This document shows, in pieces, positions 1 to 9,924 of a stretch of 64,000 nt of DNA. Source of the stretch: Voacanga thouarsii (lineage: Eukaryota; Streptophyta; Magnoliopsida; Gentianales; Apocynaceae). Numbering within the stretch: position 1 is the first letter of the stretch; every line of letters begins with the position of its first letter. Where the stretch lies: assembly GCA_026120185.1 (NCBI GenBank), contig JANUWF010001176.1:5279501-5343500 (forward strand). The letters are read 5' to 3'. The position numbers were made by a program, and so were the translations under genes. Under the pieces are notes generated by a model, which did not search any database, was not told where the DNA came from, and worked only from the letters and a program-made list of their open reading frames with translations.

Positions 1-719
1 CCATTTCCCCTTTAATTCTTCAGCAGCTAGGATTCTTTAGCTAGTCATAAGTTTGATCACTTATCTTTTAGAAAGTAATCAAATATTTGATTGGCTTTGG
101 TTATGTCAAATAAATATGTTTCCTAATCACTTGACTTAACAGGTTCTTTGCCTGTAACTGGTTTCAGGACTAGACAACTATAAGCATTCCTGGTTATAAT
201 TGTAGATGCCATAGTTTCTTCTTCAGTGACTGGCTCTCTGATGTTATCGACTACTGAAATCATGATTGGCCTCTTCTGGAATTTTATCCCTCATCTCACC
301 TCCTTATCTTTGATGATCTACTCAACTCTAGCTGTATGTAAGGCTAATTGTGACAAATAAAAAAAAACATGTATAATTAGGGTATCCCTTAATTGAGAAT
401 GCATCAGATCAACAGCAATCTGTGTATATTTTGATTCTAGTAAAAGTGTCTGGCATTTTCCTTTCAACTGCCTGAACTTTTTCAAAAAATTAGTTATAGT
501 CTTGCCGGCCTTTTATTTAATGGATAAACAATCTGCTACTAAGATGTCTGGTTGAGGTCAATAGAACCTTTTATGAAAAATCCTTTCCATTTCGGGCCAG
601 CTTTAAATAGAATTCGGCAATAGATTGGAATACCAAGTAAAAGCATGACCAATCAATAATAGTGGAAAAATATGTAATTTATGCCATTCACTTCTACCTA
701 CCTCACCATATTGGACAAT
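1..719 (-). pseudogene. Ty3/gypsy gag, C-terminal half (element H0)
   Basis: Read on the minus strand, this is the second half of a plant Ty3/gypsy gag (retrotransposon gag domain). The open part (603-719) contains the typical WHKL and FTWYSNL signatures of the family. Further 3' (600 down to 1) recognisable gag blocks continue with several in-frame stops, so it is dead. Gag would form the virus-like particle of the element. The first half of the same gag lies at 21251-22226, also on the minus strand; the break coincides with the AAATC target duplication of E1, so the two halves were once contiguous. The element continues beyond the left edge of the window. The family call is confident; the lineage is not assigned. 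Confidence 0.8.
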
Positions 720-724
720 AAATC

Positions 725-1496
725 TGGTAAGAATCAACTCAGCCATGATGATCAAGCTCAAAAAAAGGGGAAAGGACGAGACCAAATCAAAACAGAGATT
801 GCCCGATTCATTGACGAGAGCCCATGCCAAATAATTCTAACACAACCTTCAAGAATATTTATAAGAACATTTCAAGTGGCATAGCATATAGGTAATGCCA
901 GAAGAGGAACAAGAACAGACCATACTGCTAATATACAAAGAATGTTGATTGGAAGCTGTTCGCTCAGAAAAATGACGGCGACAAAGTGGAACCGATGCCG
1001 GCCCGAGAAGCCCAAACCGGCGCCAGTTGGGGACTGGAAAAAGTCCTGTTTTTATGTCACAGAGCACTATTCCACCAGAGTGGAACCGGTGCTGACCCGA
1101 ATCGGCATCAGTTGTGACCTGGAAACCGAAATCCTAATAGTTTTTTAGCTGTTTTGGGGTCATTTTATAATATTTTAGAGTTTTTTAGTTTAAGGATAGA
1201 ACACCCTCATATAATACTTTTGTATTGTAAGAATAACACAATATATATCATATTTTTAACAAAAATAAAGAATTCATCTTAAAGGCTTGAAGCTTGGAAG
1301 AGATTCCTTGTTTATCTTCAAATCCAAGACCAACCTAAGGGATTAGTTCACCCTTGAGTTAGTGTCTATAAACTCTATGGATAATTCAATTTGAAATTAA
1401 CAAGGGTTCTTCTTGTATGTCATCTAGGGTTCTTGTTGTTTCTTGTTTAAATGCCCGCAATTCCCTATCCTTTTAGTTCTTGATTTCTTGCTAAGT
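725..1496 (+). repeat. E1 5' LTR, truncated
   Basis: This stretch aligns throughout with the E1 3' LTR at 20277-21025. Shared landmarks are the GAATCAAC start, the motif ATTGACGAGAGCC, a GC-rich block with CCGG motifs (972-1125) and the AT-rich tail ending TTGCTAAGT. It stops where the S-family LTR starts (TGACGCG at 1497). The last 220 bp or so, present in the 3' LTR, are missing here. The two LTRs differ at many positions, so the insertion is old. Confidence 0.85.
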
Positions 1497-2525
1497 TGAC
1501 GCGTAAATTTTAGGTGTATAAAAATTATCAAATTTAAATCCATCCCTTAGTCAAGTTTTAATTAAAACATTAATCCTAAAATACACATATGAGCAAGTAT
1601 ACCCATTCTAAGCATAGTATAGGGAATTAACGAGAATCGATCCTCAAAAGAACAAACATACACTAGTCATTTTTCTTTCATTATTTAACCGACCAAATAA
1701 AGTGATAAAATAATGAAAAGAAAAATAAAATATATATATATACAACTCAAGGATATAGGAATATGCAATTTAGACAATTATCTTAGAAAACATGATAATA
1801 AACTAACTAGCAATTCTCTCAACTAATTATCATCTTGGCATCATGAAGGAAGATAAAGTAAATCATTTTATAAGTTATAGATCTACTTAAATAAATCCCA
1901 CTTTGCTTCCCAATCCATAGAATCCTATATTTTGATTAAATTAATAGATTTGTCAATCAAGCTAACATAACCAAAATGTAACACCCCGCTACCTAGGCCC
2001 GCCAGAGCCGGGGATGTCGCCCCGTCCAAAGGACAAGGGGTCTTTATAACTAGGTCACACAAATAAAATAGTGGAATAAAAATAATATTTTAACTTAAAA
2101 ATTTATTACATCCCAAAAATACTCCAAGAATAAATCCAAGAATACCAAAAGAAAAACCAATCCATAAATAAAATTTTCCACTCTCAACTCCCCAAAGCAA
2201 TACATAAAAATAAAAGACAACATTCTCTTCTAAGGCGGATAACACTAGCTACTCATCCCTACAGCAGAATCGACCTGAAATCATGGTAAAAAGGTGATGA
2301 CACAGAAATCTCAGTAAGTCCGTGTGTGCTTTGGGTGTTCAGTGAAAACAGTTCGTGGATGCAAAGTGTGAAATCTTTATAAGAGAAAATATTAGCAAGC
2401 AATAAACATTAGTCAAAAGCAAGAGTGGTGTTTTCCTCTTTTTGAAACCATACAAGTGCACAATAAAATCAACCACTCAAAAAGGGTGGTCACGGGTTAC
2501 CACATGTTGGGCCCCATGTCCACAT

Positions 2526-2582
2526 GGTCAGTATGCCACACTTTGTGCATACTTCTGGTCAGAATGCCACACTTTGTGCAGA
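2526..2582. repeat. Short tandem repeat in T1a
   Basis: Two adjacent copies of a roughly 30-bp unit built around GCCACACTTTGTGCA. Each holds a short imperfect palindrome (CACACTTTGTG). T1b has related but diverged copies at about 35605-35705. Confidence 0.6.
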
Positions 2583-3633
2583 TTGACAAAAGGTAGGTGA
2601 TCAGCCTACCGGGCAAGATACTCCTCATTCTCTATACCTAAACAACAACCGGGTGTCCATTCCGGCAAAACACAGTCACTTGACTGAAATAAAAATTGCT
2701 AGCTCAGACCGGCATGACTAAGTAGTACTGACGTTTCTGTAAGTTAAGCTTATCTTTTGGAGGTGGCCTCCTACCAGAAGACTCACTCTTACTCTTCAAA
2801 ACTAGTACTATTAGCCTACCCTTATTGAATACTCAACGTAACGTATCCTACTTGGGAAAAATGAACAAAACATAGTTCCACTTGAAAATGGCAATTAAGA
2901 TTTTCCAAAGTTTGGGGCAAAACTGATTTTAGAAAGAATTTTAGGTTTTGAGTAAAACCGCCCCTTGATTTGCAAATAATTTATTTGTCTAAAATGAGAA
3001 TGGAAATATTCCTCAATTGCCTTTACAGAAATGAGTGATCATGCACTCTACATTTGGCTTGCCATAAAAAAAATTATTTTTCATCAAACAGGTTTTATGC
3101 AGGAGCTTACCTGATCCTTGCTCACAACAAAGGTCTCCAACAGCTGACCTAACCCTGCATGGGGTAAATACAAACCACAATCAAACTCAAGCCAAAATCC
3201 ACTTTCATAAATAAAATAACTCAACTCACCACTACAACTATGATCCTAGTGTCACAAGCTTTAAGGCCAAATAATAAATAAAAATGTTTATAAACCAAGG
3301 CTAATTTTGATATTTAAAATAATTAGAGTTTTGGGAAATAGGTACTGATAAGTTGAATGTTTAAATCTTGCTAAGAAAAATTTAGAGTTTATCTGATGAA
3401 GAGTCCTAAGTGGTATTAGGTAAAATAATGATTTATTAATAATTTCATTATTAGAAATTAATTGATAACTAAAATTAGTTGAAAATAAATTTAATGAATT
3501 TTGCTTGAAAAATAATAAATAATTCTTTAATGGGTTTTGATTAGAAGATAATAATTAAATTTTTAGTAATAAATATTTTACTAACTATAATTATTCCCAA
3601 AAAAGGCTTTAATTGATTTCATTATTTTAAATA

Positions 3634-3774
3634 ATACATACATACATACATACATACATACATACATACATACATACATACATACATACATACATACATA
3701 CATACATACATACATACATACATACATACATACATACATACATACATACATACATACATACATACATACATACA

Positions 3775-3804
<30 letters not shown>
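3634..3804. repeat. (CATA)n microsatellite, about 170 bp
   Basis: Uninterrupted tetranucleotide CATA/TACA repeat of about 42 units inside T1a. The minus-strand reading frame across it is a repeat artefact. T1b has a (TAA)n tract at roughly the same internal position. Confidence 0.95.
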
Positions 3805-3805
<1 letters not shown>

Positions 3806-4536
3806 TATTTTCCTAGCAAAAGCTATTATTTATTTAACTAAAATATCCTTATTATATATAATAATCCAAATTTACCCTTCCTAGGGTTTTTTTTCGAAAT
3901 TACTAGCAAAATCATATTATTAAATATTTTATTCATGTAATAAAAATTAGCTTAGGGACAACTAGATCATGATCATAATCCACTTGCTAATCACAATCAT
4001 AAACATATACAATCCTTCAATTCATCAAATCATCCAAATCAAGCATATACGCATAGATCTAGACTTACTAAGGCATGATCTAACCTCTACTAGTATAAAT
4101 ATAATCATGGTTTTAATAGATCATCATGAATATAAATCCTATTCACCAAAGGTGACATAATCTCTAGCATACTTGATCACAAATACTACCTGTGACATGG
4201 AGACATGCATTAAACCTCAAAACATCACACAATCAACCAAGATAACCCATCCATGCATAAATCCCATCTCCAACATATTCATGCTTCAATCTCAACTCAT
4301 CACAACAATATATATACTCATCCCTATTCATTATTCATCTTCTATCAACATCATCCTAGAGACATGAATCTAGAATTTAAAAGAAGGGTTAACAAGGCTT
4401 ACTTGATTGATGAATACCTTGAAGAAGTTTTGAATGAATCTCAACCCCTAGATGCCTAAATCTGTCCAAAGGAGATGAAGGAAGCATGGCCATGGAGAAG
4501 AAACCATTCGGCCAAGAGAGTGAGGGAGTGTTCGGT

Positions 4537-4579
<43 letters not shown>
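4537..4579. repeat. (GA)n microsatellite in T1a
   Basis: Pure GA tract of about 43 bp. T1b has a shorter GA tract at the equivalent place (37543-37561), so it seems to be an ancestral feature of this family. Confidence 0.9.
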
Positions 4580-4584
<5 letters not shown>

Positions 4585-6217
4585 AAGAAGAAAGTTCATT
4601 AGCATGCTTAAACACATATATGTTCATTAGAGATCAAAGATTAGCGAAGATGAAGCTGATTGAATAATCCTATCTTAAAGGTGTTCTTGAGCCTTCACAA
4701 AATTTCTGATTTTTTTATCCAAAAGTGCAAGTTGGATTTTGGAGTTTAATGTTAAAAATGGTACGGATGGACACACAGCAATGAATAAATGAAATCTGGA
4801 ATTTTTAGAGGTGGTTTGAAGTGATTTGGAGAGGTATTAGGTGAAAGGAATGCGTAGGTGTTCTCGGTGTATTATGTGTTCTTGAAGGTTGAAGAGAGTA
4901 GAGAGCTTTTGGATGGGAGGCTGCCAAAATTCTAAAGAGATTTGGGCTGCCCAATTATTTGTAGGGTTTAGGAAGATGATTTTCTGGTTTGGAAGGAAAA
5001 AGGAAAGGCTAGTTGTTGAAATCCTTTAAGAATATTTTTGGGAAGCAAATTTGGAAACTAGATATAATAAGAATATCTTTGATTATTGGAGGGCTTTTGG
5101 GAATCTGCCATGGACGAATTTTGGAGCAGTATTTCAGCTGAATGGAAGCTGGTTGAAGGAGGCTAAGGGTGGCTGAAATTAAGGAGTATAATGGTGAAGG
5201 GAAGGCCTGATTGTTTGAGGTATATTTTATGGAAAGTTGTTAAATCATGGTGACTGGAATTTTGGTATCCAAATCAAGGCATGATTGCATAATTTTTTTG
5301 GAAATCTTTTTGGCAGCCGTGACTGGATTTTTGTGCAGAAATTAGGGAGGACAATGGAGTTCATTTAATGGAGGTTTAAGGGTGGTTTGAGCAAAAAAAA
5401 AGGATGGAGTTTGGAAACAAAGGTGGAAAAACTACTGTACAGCATTTTTCGCAAGGCTGGAATTTTTCTGGGCAGTTTTAGCTGCCAACTTTCCAGCCGA
5501 TTTGCAGAGGTTTTGAAGGGGAATTTCAGGGGCTTTCAAGGCTGGTTTCCAGCCTTCTTCATGGAGGAAAAACATGGCTAAAGTGCTGCACAAAAACTGG
5601 AAGAAAACAGCTTGGTTTCGGACCTCTAAAGCTGCGATTTGCACAGGAATTTTTCTGGTTTTGCACCATCTTTGTGCAGTCCGAAAATAGCCAGAAAAAT
5701 CCAGATTCTAAGCTGATCAAAATGGCCATTTTCTGGCAGCATTTGGAAGGGAATAATGGTTAAGAATTTTGACACCTTGAAGGCACACAAAGCTGGAAAA
5801 TTTTCAGTTCTATGCAGGAAGGGAAATGAACCTAGCTAGAGTGAATTTTTAGAAAGTTCACTAAGAAATTTAATTCTCTTGAAATCTTTCCCCCTTTTCC
5901 ATTGTTTTGGTCCATAAGATATCTTTTACTAAGACATTTTGAACCTTCAAAGTAACAGCACATTTGTTGGAATTTTTCTAGAATAAAATTGGCTTGAACA
6001 AAATGAACAAACTAATAAATTGATAAATGGGAAAAATTAAGGATCAAAAGGGAATGAATTCCCCTTAGGAATTTTATGTAGAGCAAAAGAGTAGGATTTG
6101 AATATTCCTATCATGTCTCTCTTAGGACAACATCTCTACCCTACTCCCAACACATAAGACCGAAAATGATACTTCCCAAGCAAAAATAAAATTTAACCAA
6201 GCTAAAGCTCCTATGAT

Positions 6218-6282
6218 GGAATTTGAACCCAAGACCTCAAGAATTAAATCTAACGCTCTAACCACTAAACCACAGCAACTCT
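6218..6282 (-). other. tRNA-like (pol III promoter-like) module inside T1a
   Basis: On the minus strand a TGTGGTTTAGTGGTTAGAGC block, like a tRNA D-arm/A box, is followed about 25 bp later by GGGTTCAAATTCC, like a T-arm/B box. The spacing resembles a tRNA gene without intron. The arms do not pair well enough to call a functional tRNA. The module is kept in T1b at 39165-39228 in the same orientation and at the same distance from the element's 3' end. It could be an old SINE or tRNA fragment captured by the LTR, or an internal pol III promoter. Confidence 0.6.
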
Positions 6283-7189
6283 TATTCTTATTTTCCCCCT
6301 AAAAATATTTTCCTATTCAATCCTCAAACTATCTCCCTTTTTCCACCTCAAGCAAAAATTACCATTTTGCCATTCTCACTTAATAATCATAATCAAGCCC
6401 CCTAGACTATAAAACACAAATTCAATGCACATAAAATCATATAAAAATATATTTAAACATGCAATAAAATATGATATGCATCCCAACCTCTCTTACTCTA
6501 AGGTTGGTTTTGACTGGGGTTTCACACAAAACATGCATTAAGCCCGATTCCTTATAAGCATGAAATTAGCTAATAATCCTTTACTCGAGGTGAAATCAAC
6601 AAATCTTTAATTACTTAGTCCTATAATCTTAAATTCATCGCTCAAGTCCATCAAGATTAGACAAATACACAATCAATGTAATGAAACTCCTAACATCGTC
6701 GTCCCAAGTCAATTAGAAGAACTTGCATCAATAACTATTAATAACAAGAAATCAAATACCAAAGATGACAAAGAATTGATCAAATAACTATACTAACACA
6801 AAATCATAAATTCTAAAATAATATTAAATTACAATAAAGACATTGAATACATCATTGTTTAAGGAAAAGAAAATAAAGATAAAAGAAAACACTTATAGAC
6901 AAGCCTCTTTCTTCACCCTTGAAGACTCTCTTGAACAATTCTCCTTAATTGGGTGAACTTCTCCTTCAATGAGTGATTGGGAATTTTTGCTTTTGAATCC
7001 ACCTCCCTATATGTATATTCCCATTCTCTTGTGTTTTCGTGTACTTTTATAGGCCCATTGGATGCTAAATTCATGGCTTAAGAGGTCATGGCTGAGTAGG
7101 ATTTGAAAAATGCCAAAATAATTAGAGAATTTCTAAATTTGTGCACAGAATATTCGCCTTCCAGAATATACCTAGTGTCGGGTACCTTC

Positions 7190-8902
7190 TGTTGGGCATC
7201 TTAGGCTCGTATTTTATACGGCGCAGCGGAAAATAAAATGAGATACCATCCTAGGACCTGCCTATGTGTGGAAAACAAGACATAAAGATAATAAAGGTAA
7301 CAACTTTTACCTTTGTTTGATCGTCCAAAGAACAAAATTTCTTCTTCAAGTCGAGGCGCGATCCAGCAATCCTCTTGATCCAACTTCACGAGAGTTGAAC
7401 TTCTAACCACTATAATCACAGTGTGCGATTATCTATAATAGTAATCCACACAGAGGAATACTCAAGCACTAAGATTTTCTATGGTAGCAGAAAAAGATGG
7501 CGGCTAGGGTTGTTACACAAGAACAATCGAGAGAGAGAGATGAGAGAAGGATTTCGTGTGTTGGGTTTTTTTTTTTTTGTGTCACGCCTTAACTAGGGTT
7601 TTCATATGTTTCATCTATATGTTACACGAAAATCCCCTACCAAAACTGAGAATTCTAATCCTATTAGAATTCCTTAGTTGTAATTGGAAATATCAAGTTC
7701 TCACAATTACAATTTGGACCATAAATTATAACTAATTATAATTTGTCCATAACAACTTCTCTTTCTCTCAATTAACCCCACTATGTTATCAAATAACATC
7801 TTGAGTATATAGTCCTCTATTGTGTGTGACCAATTAGGTTTCCTAGTCAATTGGTAGAGAACATGAATTAATCCAAACGTCTTTGAGATTAATAATCCAT
7901 AATTAATTAGAATTAATCCTATTAATTCTAATCAGGATTGGTTTATTAATTTATCAATTAATAAATCCATATTCCCAAATCATGAGTGGTATCTAGCTAC
8001 ACATCATGACCACCCAAGAGTCCAACAATTCAAGTGGCTTGACATGAACCCTTCATTCAATAACAAATATCAGTGCAATTAACTCCTTTCACCATACAAT
8101 ATCTTATTCGATTTGGAACGGAATTAGTGCTAACTCCCTCCAGAATTAATTCTAGCCCGAATACGATAGTACTTGTACCAGGAATCCACTACTCTAGATG
8201 TGTATCAATTGGAACTGTTTCCAATACACAATCGTCTTGGCCAAGGACTTCTCGAGTAGTAATTCCTACAAGTAGCCGTGAGATATTCGCCCCTACTATT
8301 AGGAGTGGTGAATCCTTTATTGACCCTCTCAACTACTTTCGTTTACCTCACAATGTACCCAATATACATCCTATAGGCGGCCCTGGATTGAGATCCGGAG
8401 ATTAGAATCAAAGTATAATGCTCAGCAAATAAAGTACCTTGGAAATCTTAAGTCTAAGGATACTTGCACGTTTGCTATATTGAGATTATATCACTGGCAC
8501 TAAATAGTTATCCATGTGATTATCTCAAAGTTAGGTCATCCAATGAACTTGTTCCATTAACAAGCATCCATGTGTTAACTTTGAGTATCTCAATACTCAC
8601 GGATATGAGGACCACCACCTGATCAAATCAGGAAGTCTAACACATGCTAGTCTTAACACATTAATGATGTCCTGTCTCATTAACACTATGACTAGGGACT
8701 ATTTAAGTACTAACACTGTACAGTGTAGTAGGAATCTCATATCATAATTTCCTTAACACAGTGTTGTACTAGGGACTTTATCTAACATTTATTTTACCAA
8801 AAAGTAAACAAAAGATACTGTAAGATAAATAATACCTTTCATTAAAATAAAATGTGTCATATACAATATACAAGTGATTGCCTCTAGAGCACAACACTAA
8901 CA
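7190..8902 (-). repeat. C1 copia LTR (3' LTR in element orientation)
   Basis: On the minus strand the LTR begins TGTTAGTGTTGTGC (position 8902) and ends GATGCCCAACA (position 7190), giving TGTT...AACA ends and 1713 bp. It follows directly on the copia RNase H end at 8903 and up. A purine-rich stretch (GTGTAAGTATGAG) next to 8903 is the probable decayed polypurine tract. The plus-strand reading frame at 8073-8405 lies wholly inside this LTR and is not treated as a gene. Confidence 0.75.
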
Positions 8903-9890
8903 AACTCATACTTACACTAGAGCCAATCATTCATGTATCTAATACCGAATGACTCAGCATAACAATCATGTTTCATTTGGGATAGTGCTTTTGTAAGCGG
9001 GTCAGCTATGTTCTTATCCATGGGAACTCTCTCTATCTTTATTTCCTTAGCTGCTTCAGAAGCAGCCATGTACTCAACTTCTGTTGTAGAGTCAACAATA
9101 ATCTCTTGTTTGGAACTTTTTCAACTTATTGCCCCTCCGTACAACGTAAACACATAGCCGGATTGTGATTTGAAATTATCTTTGTCAGATTGAAAACTGG
9201 CATCAGTATATTCATTTATATTCAAATCACCTTCTCCATATATTAAGAACATATCCTTAGTCCTTCGTAAGTACTTAAGAATATTCTTTACAGCCACCCA
9301 ATGACCCTTACCAGGGTCAAATTGGTATCTTCTCGTCAAACTAAGAGCACAAGATACATCAGGCCTAGTACATATCATAGTATACATGATAGATCCAATT
9401 GCCGAGGCATATGGAATCTTACTCATGTGATCCTTTTCAACTTATGTCTTGGGAGACATCAACTTTGAAAGGCTTACACCATGTGACTTGGGTAAGAATT
9501 CCTTTTTGGATTGATCCATGCTAAACCTTTTTAACATTTTATCTATGTATGTAGATTGCGAAAGACCTAACAACCTTTTGGATCTATCTCTATAGATCCT
9601 TATTCTAGAATATAGGTTACTTCTCCAAGGTCTTTCATGGAGAATTGTTTGGACAGCCAAACTTTAACCATTTACAAGACAGGTATATCATTTCCCATTA
9701 GCAATATGTCATCTAAATAAGAAAACGATTGCAGTCCCACTAACCTTCTTGTATACACAAGGCTCATCCATGTTTTGAATAAAACCAAACTCTTTGATTG
9801 TTTCATCAAAACATATGTTCCAACTCCTAGAAGCTTGCTTAAGTCCATAAATAGACCTTTGCAGCTTACACGCTAGTGTATCTCTTAATT
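8903..9890 (-). pseudogene. Ty1/copia pol fragment (reverse transcriptase and RNase H), C1
   Basis: Minus-strand copia pol, 3' part only. In sense order it holds the end of reverse transcriptase with the SIYGLKQASRSWN signature (about 9800-9870), a YLDD-type catalytic box near 9700-9715, a LLGLSQSTYIDKML block (9442-9660) and the RNase H region with PYASAIGSIMY and CTRPDVSCALSLT signatures (9121-9426). Stops and frameshifts separate the blocks. Integrase, gag and the 5' LTR are absent; the homology stops near 9885-9925, where E1 pol begins on the other strand. This looks like a 5' truncation by deletion rather than an intact insertion. Confidence 0.8.
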
Positions 9891-9924
9891 TGTAAATGGA
9901 TTTTTGTAACTACTAATGATACTA

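Larger units (their letters stand above)
1977..6526 (+). mobile_element. T1a: 4550-bp non-coding TG...CA element, probable solo long LTR
   Basis: The element starts TGTAACACCCC, ends GGGGTTTCACA and is flanked by a perfect 5-bp duplication CAAAA (1972-1976 and 6527-6531). A second copy, T1b (35094-39468), has the same ends, a similar length and its own duplication. No long ORF encodes a recognisable protein. The first 100 bp or so do not recur inside the element, so it is not a pair of LTRs around an internal region. That points to a solo LTR of a family with very long LTRs, although a non-autonomous non-coding element cannot be excluded. Internal landmarks shared with T1b are a GGGGATGTCGCC-like block near the start, a microsatellite slot, a GA tract and a tRNA-like module near the 3' end. 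Confidence 0.75.
1497..7189 (-). mobile_element. S-family LTR, minus strand, split by T1a and 3'-truncated
   Basis: 1497-1976 and 6532-7189 align with the reverse complement of the complete S solo LTR at 41160-42535. Shared landmarks include the start (TGACGCG against TGATGTG), the GTATAAAAATTAT block, CACATATGAGCAAG, CATTATTTAA and the region around AATACATCATTG. The LTR was interrupted by T1a at 1977 with target duplication CAAAA. It stops at 7189 where the C1 LTR begins, before the expected CCTATCA end, so its far end and its own target duplication are lost. Non-coding. Confidence 0.75.

Noticed and set aside
3581..3799. Minus-strand ORF of repeating Met-Tyr-Val-Cys
   Set aside because: It is a translation of the CATA microsatellite.
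6218..6282. Possible functional tRNA gene
   Set aside because: Only the A- and B-box-like blocks are good; the acceptor and anticodon stems do not pair properly and the module is part of a repeat, so it is reported as tRNA-like only.
1977..6526. T1a as a complete element with two LTRs
   Set aside because: Its first and last few hundred bases are not repeated inside it.
8073..8405. 110-codon plus-strand ORF
   Set aside because: It lies wholly inside the C1 LTR, antisense to the element, with no recognisable domain.
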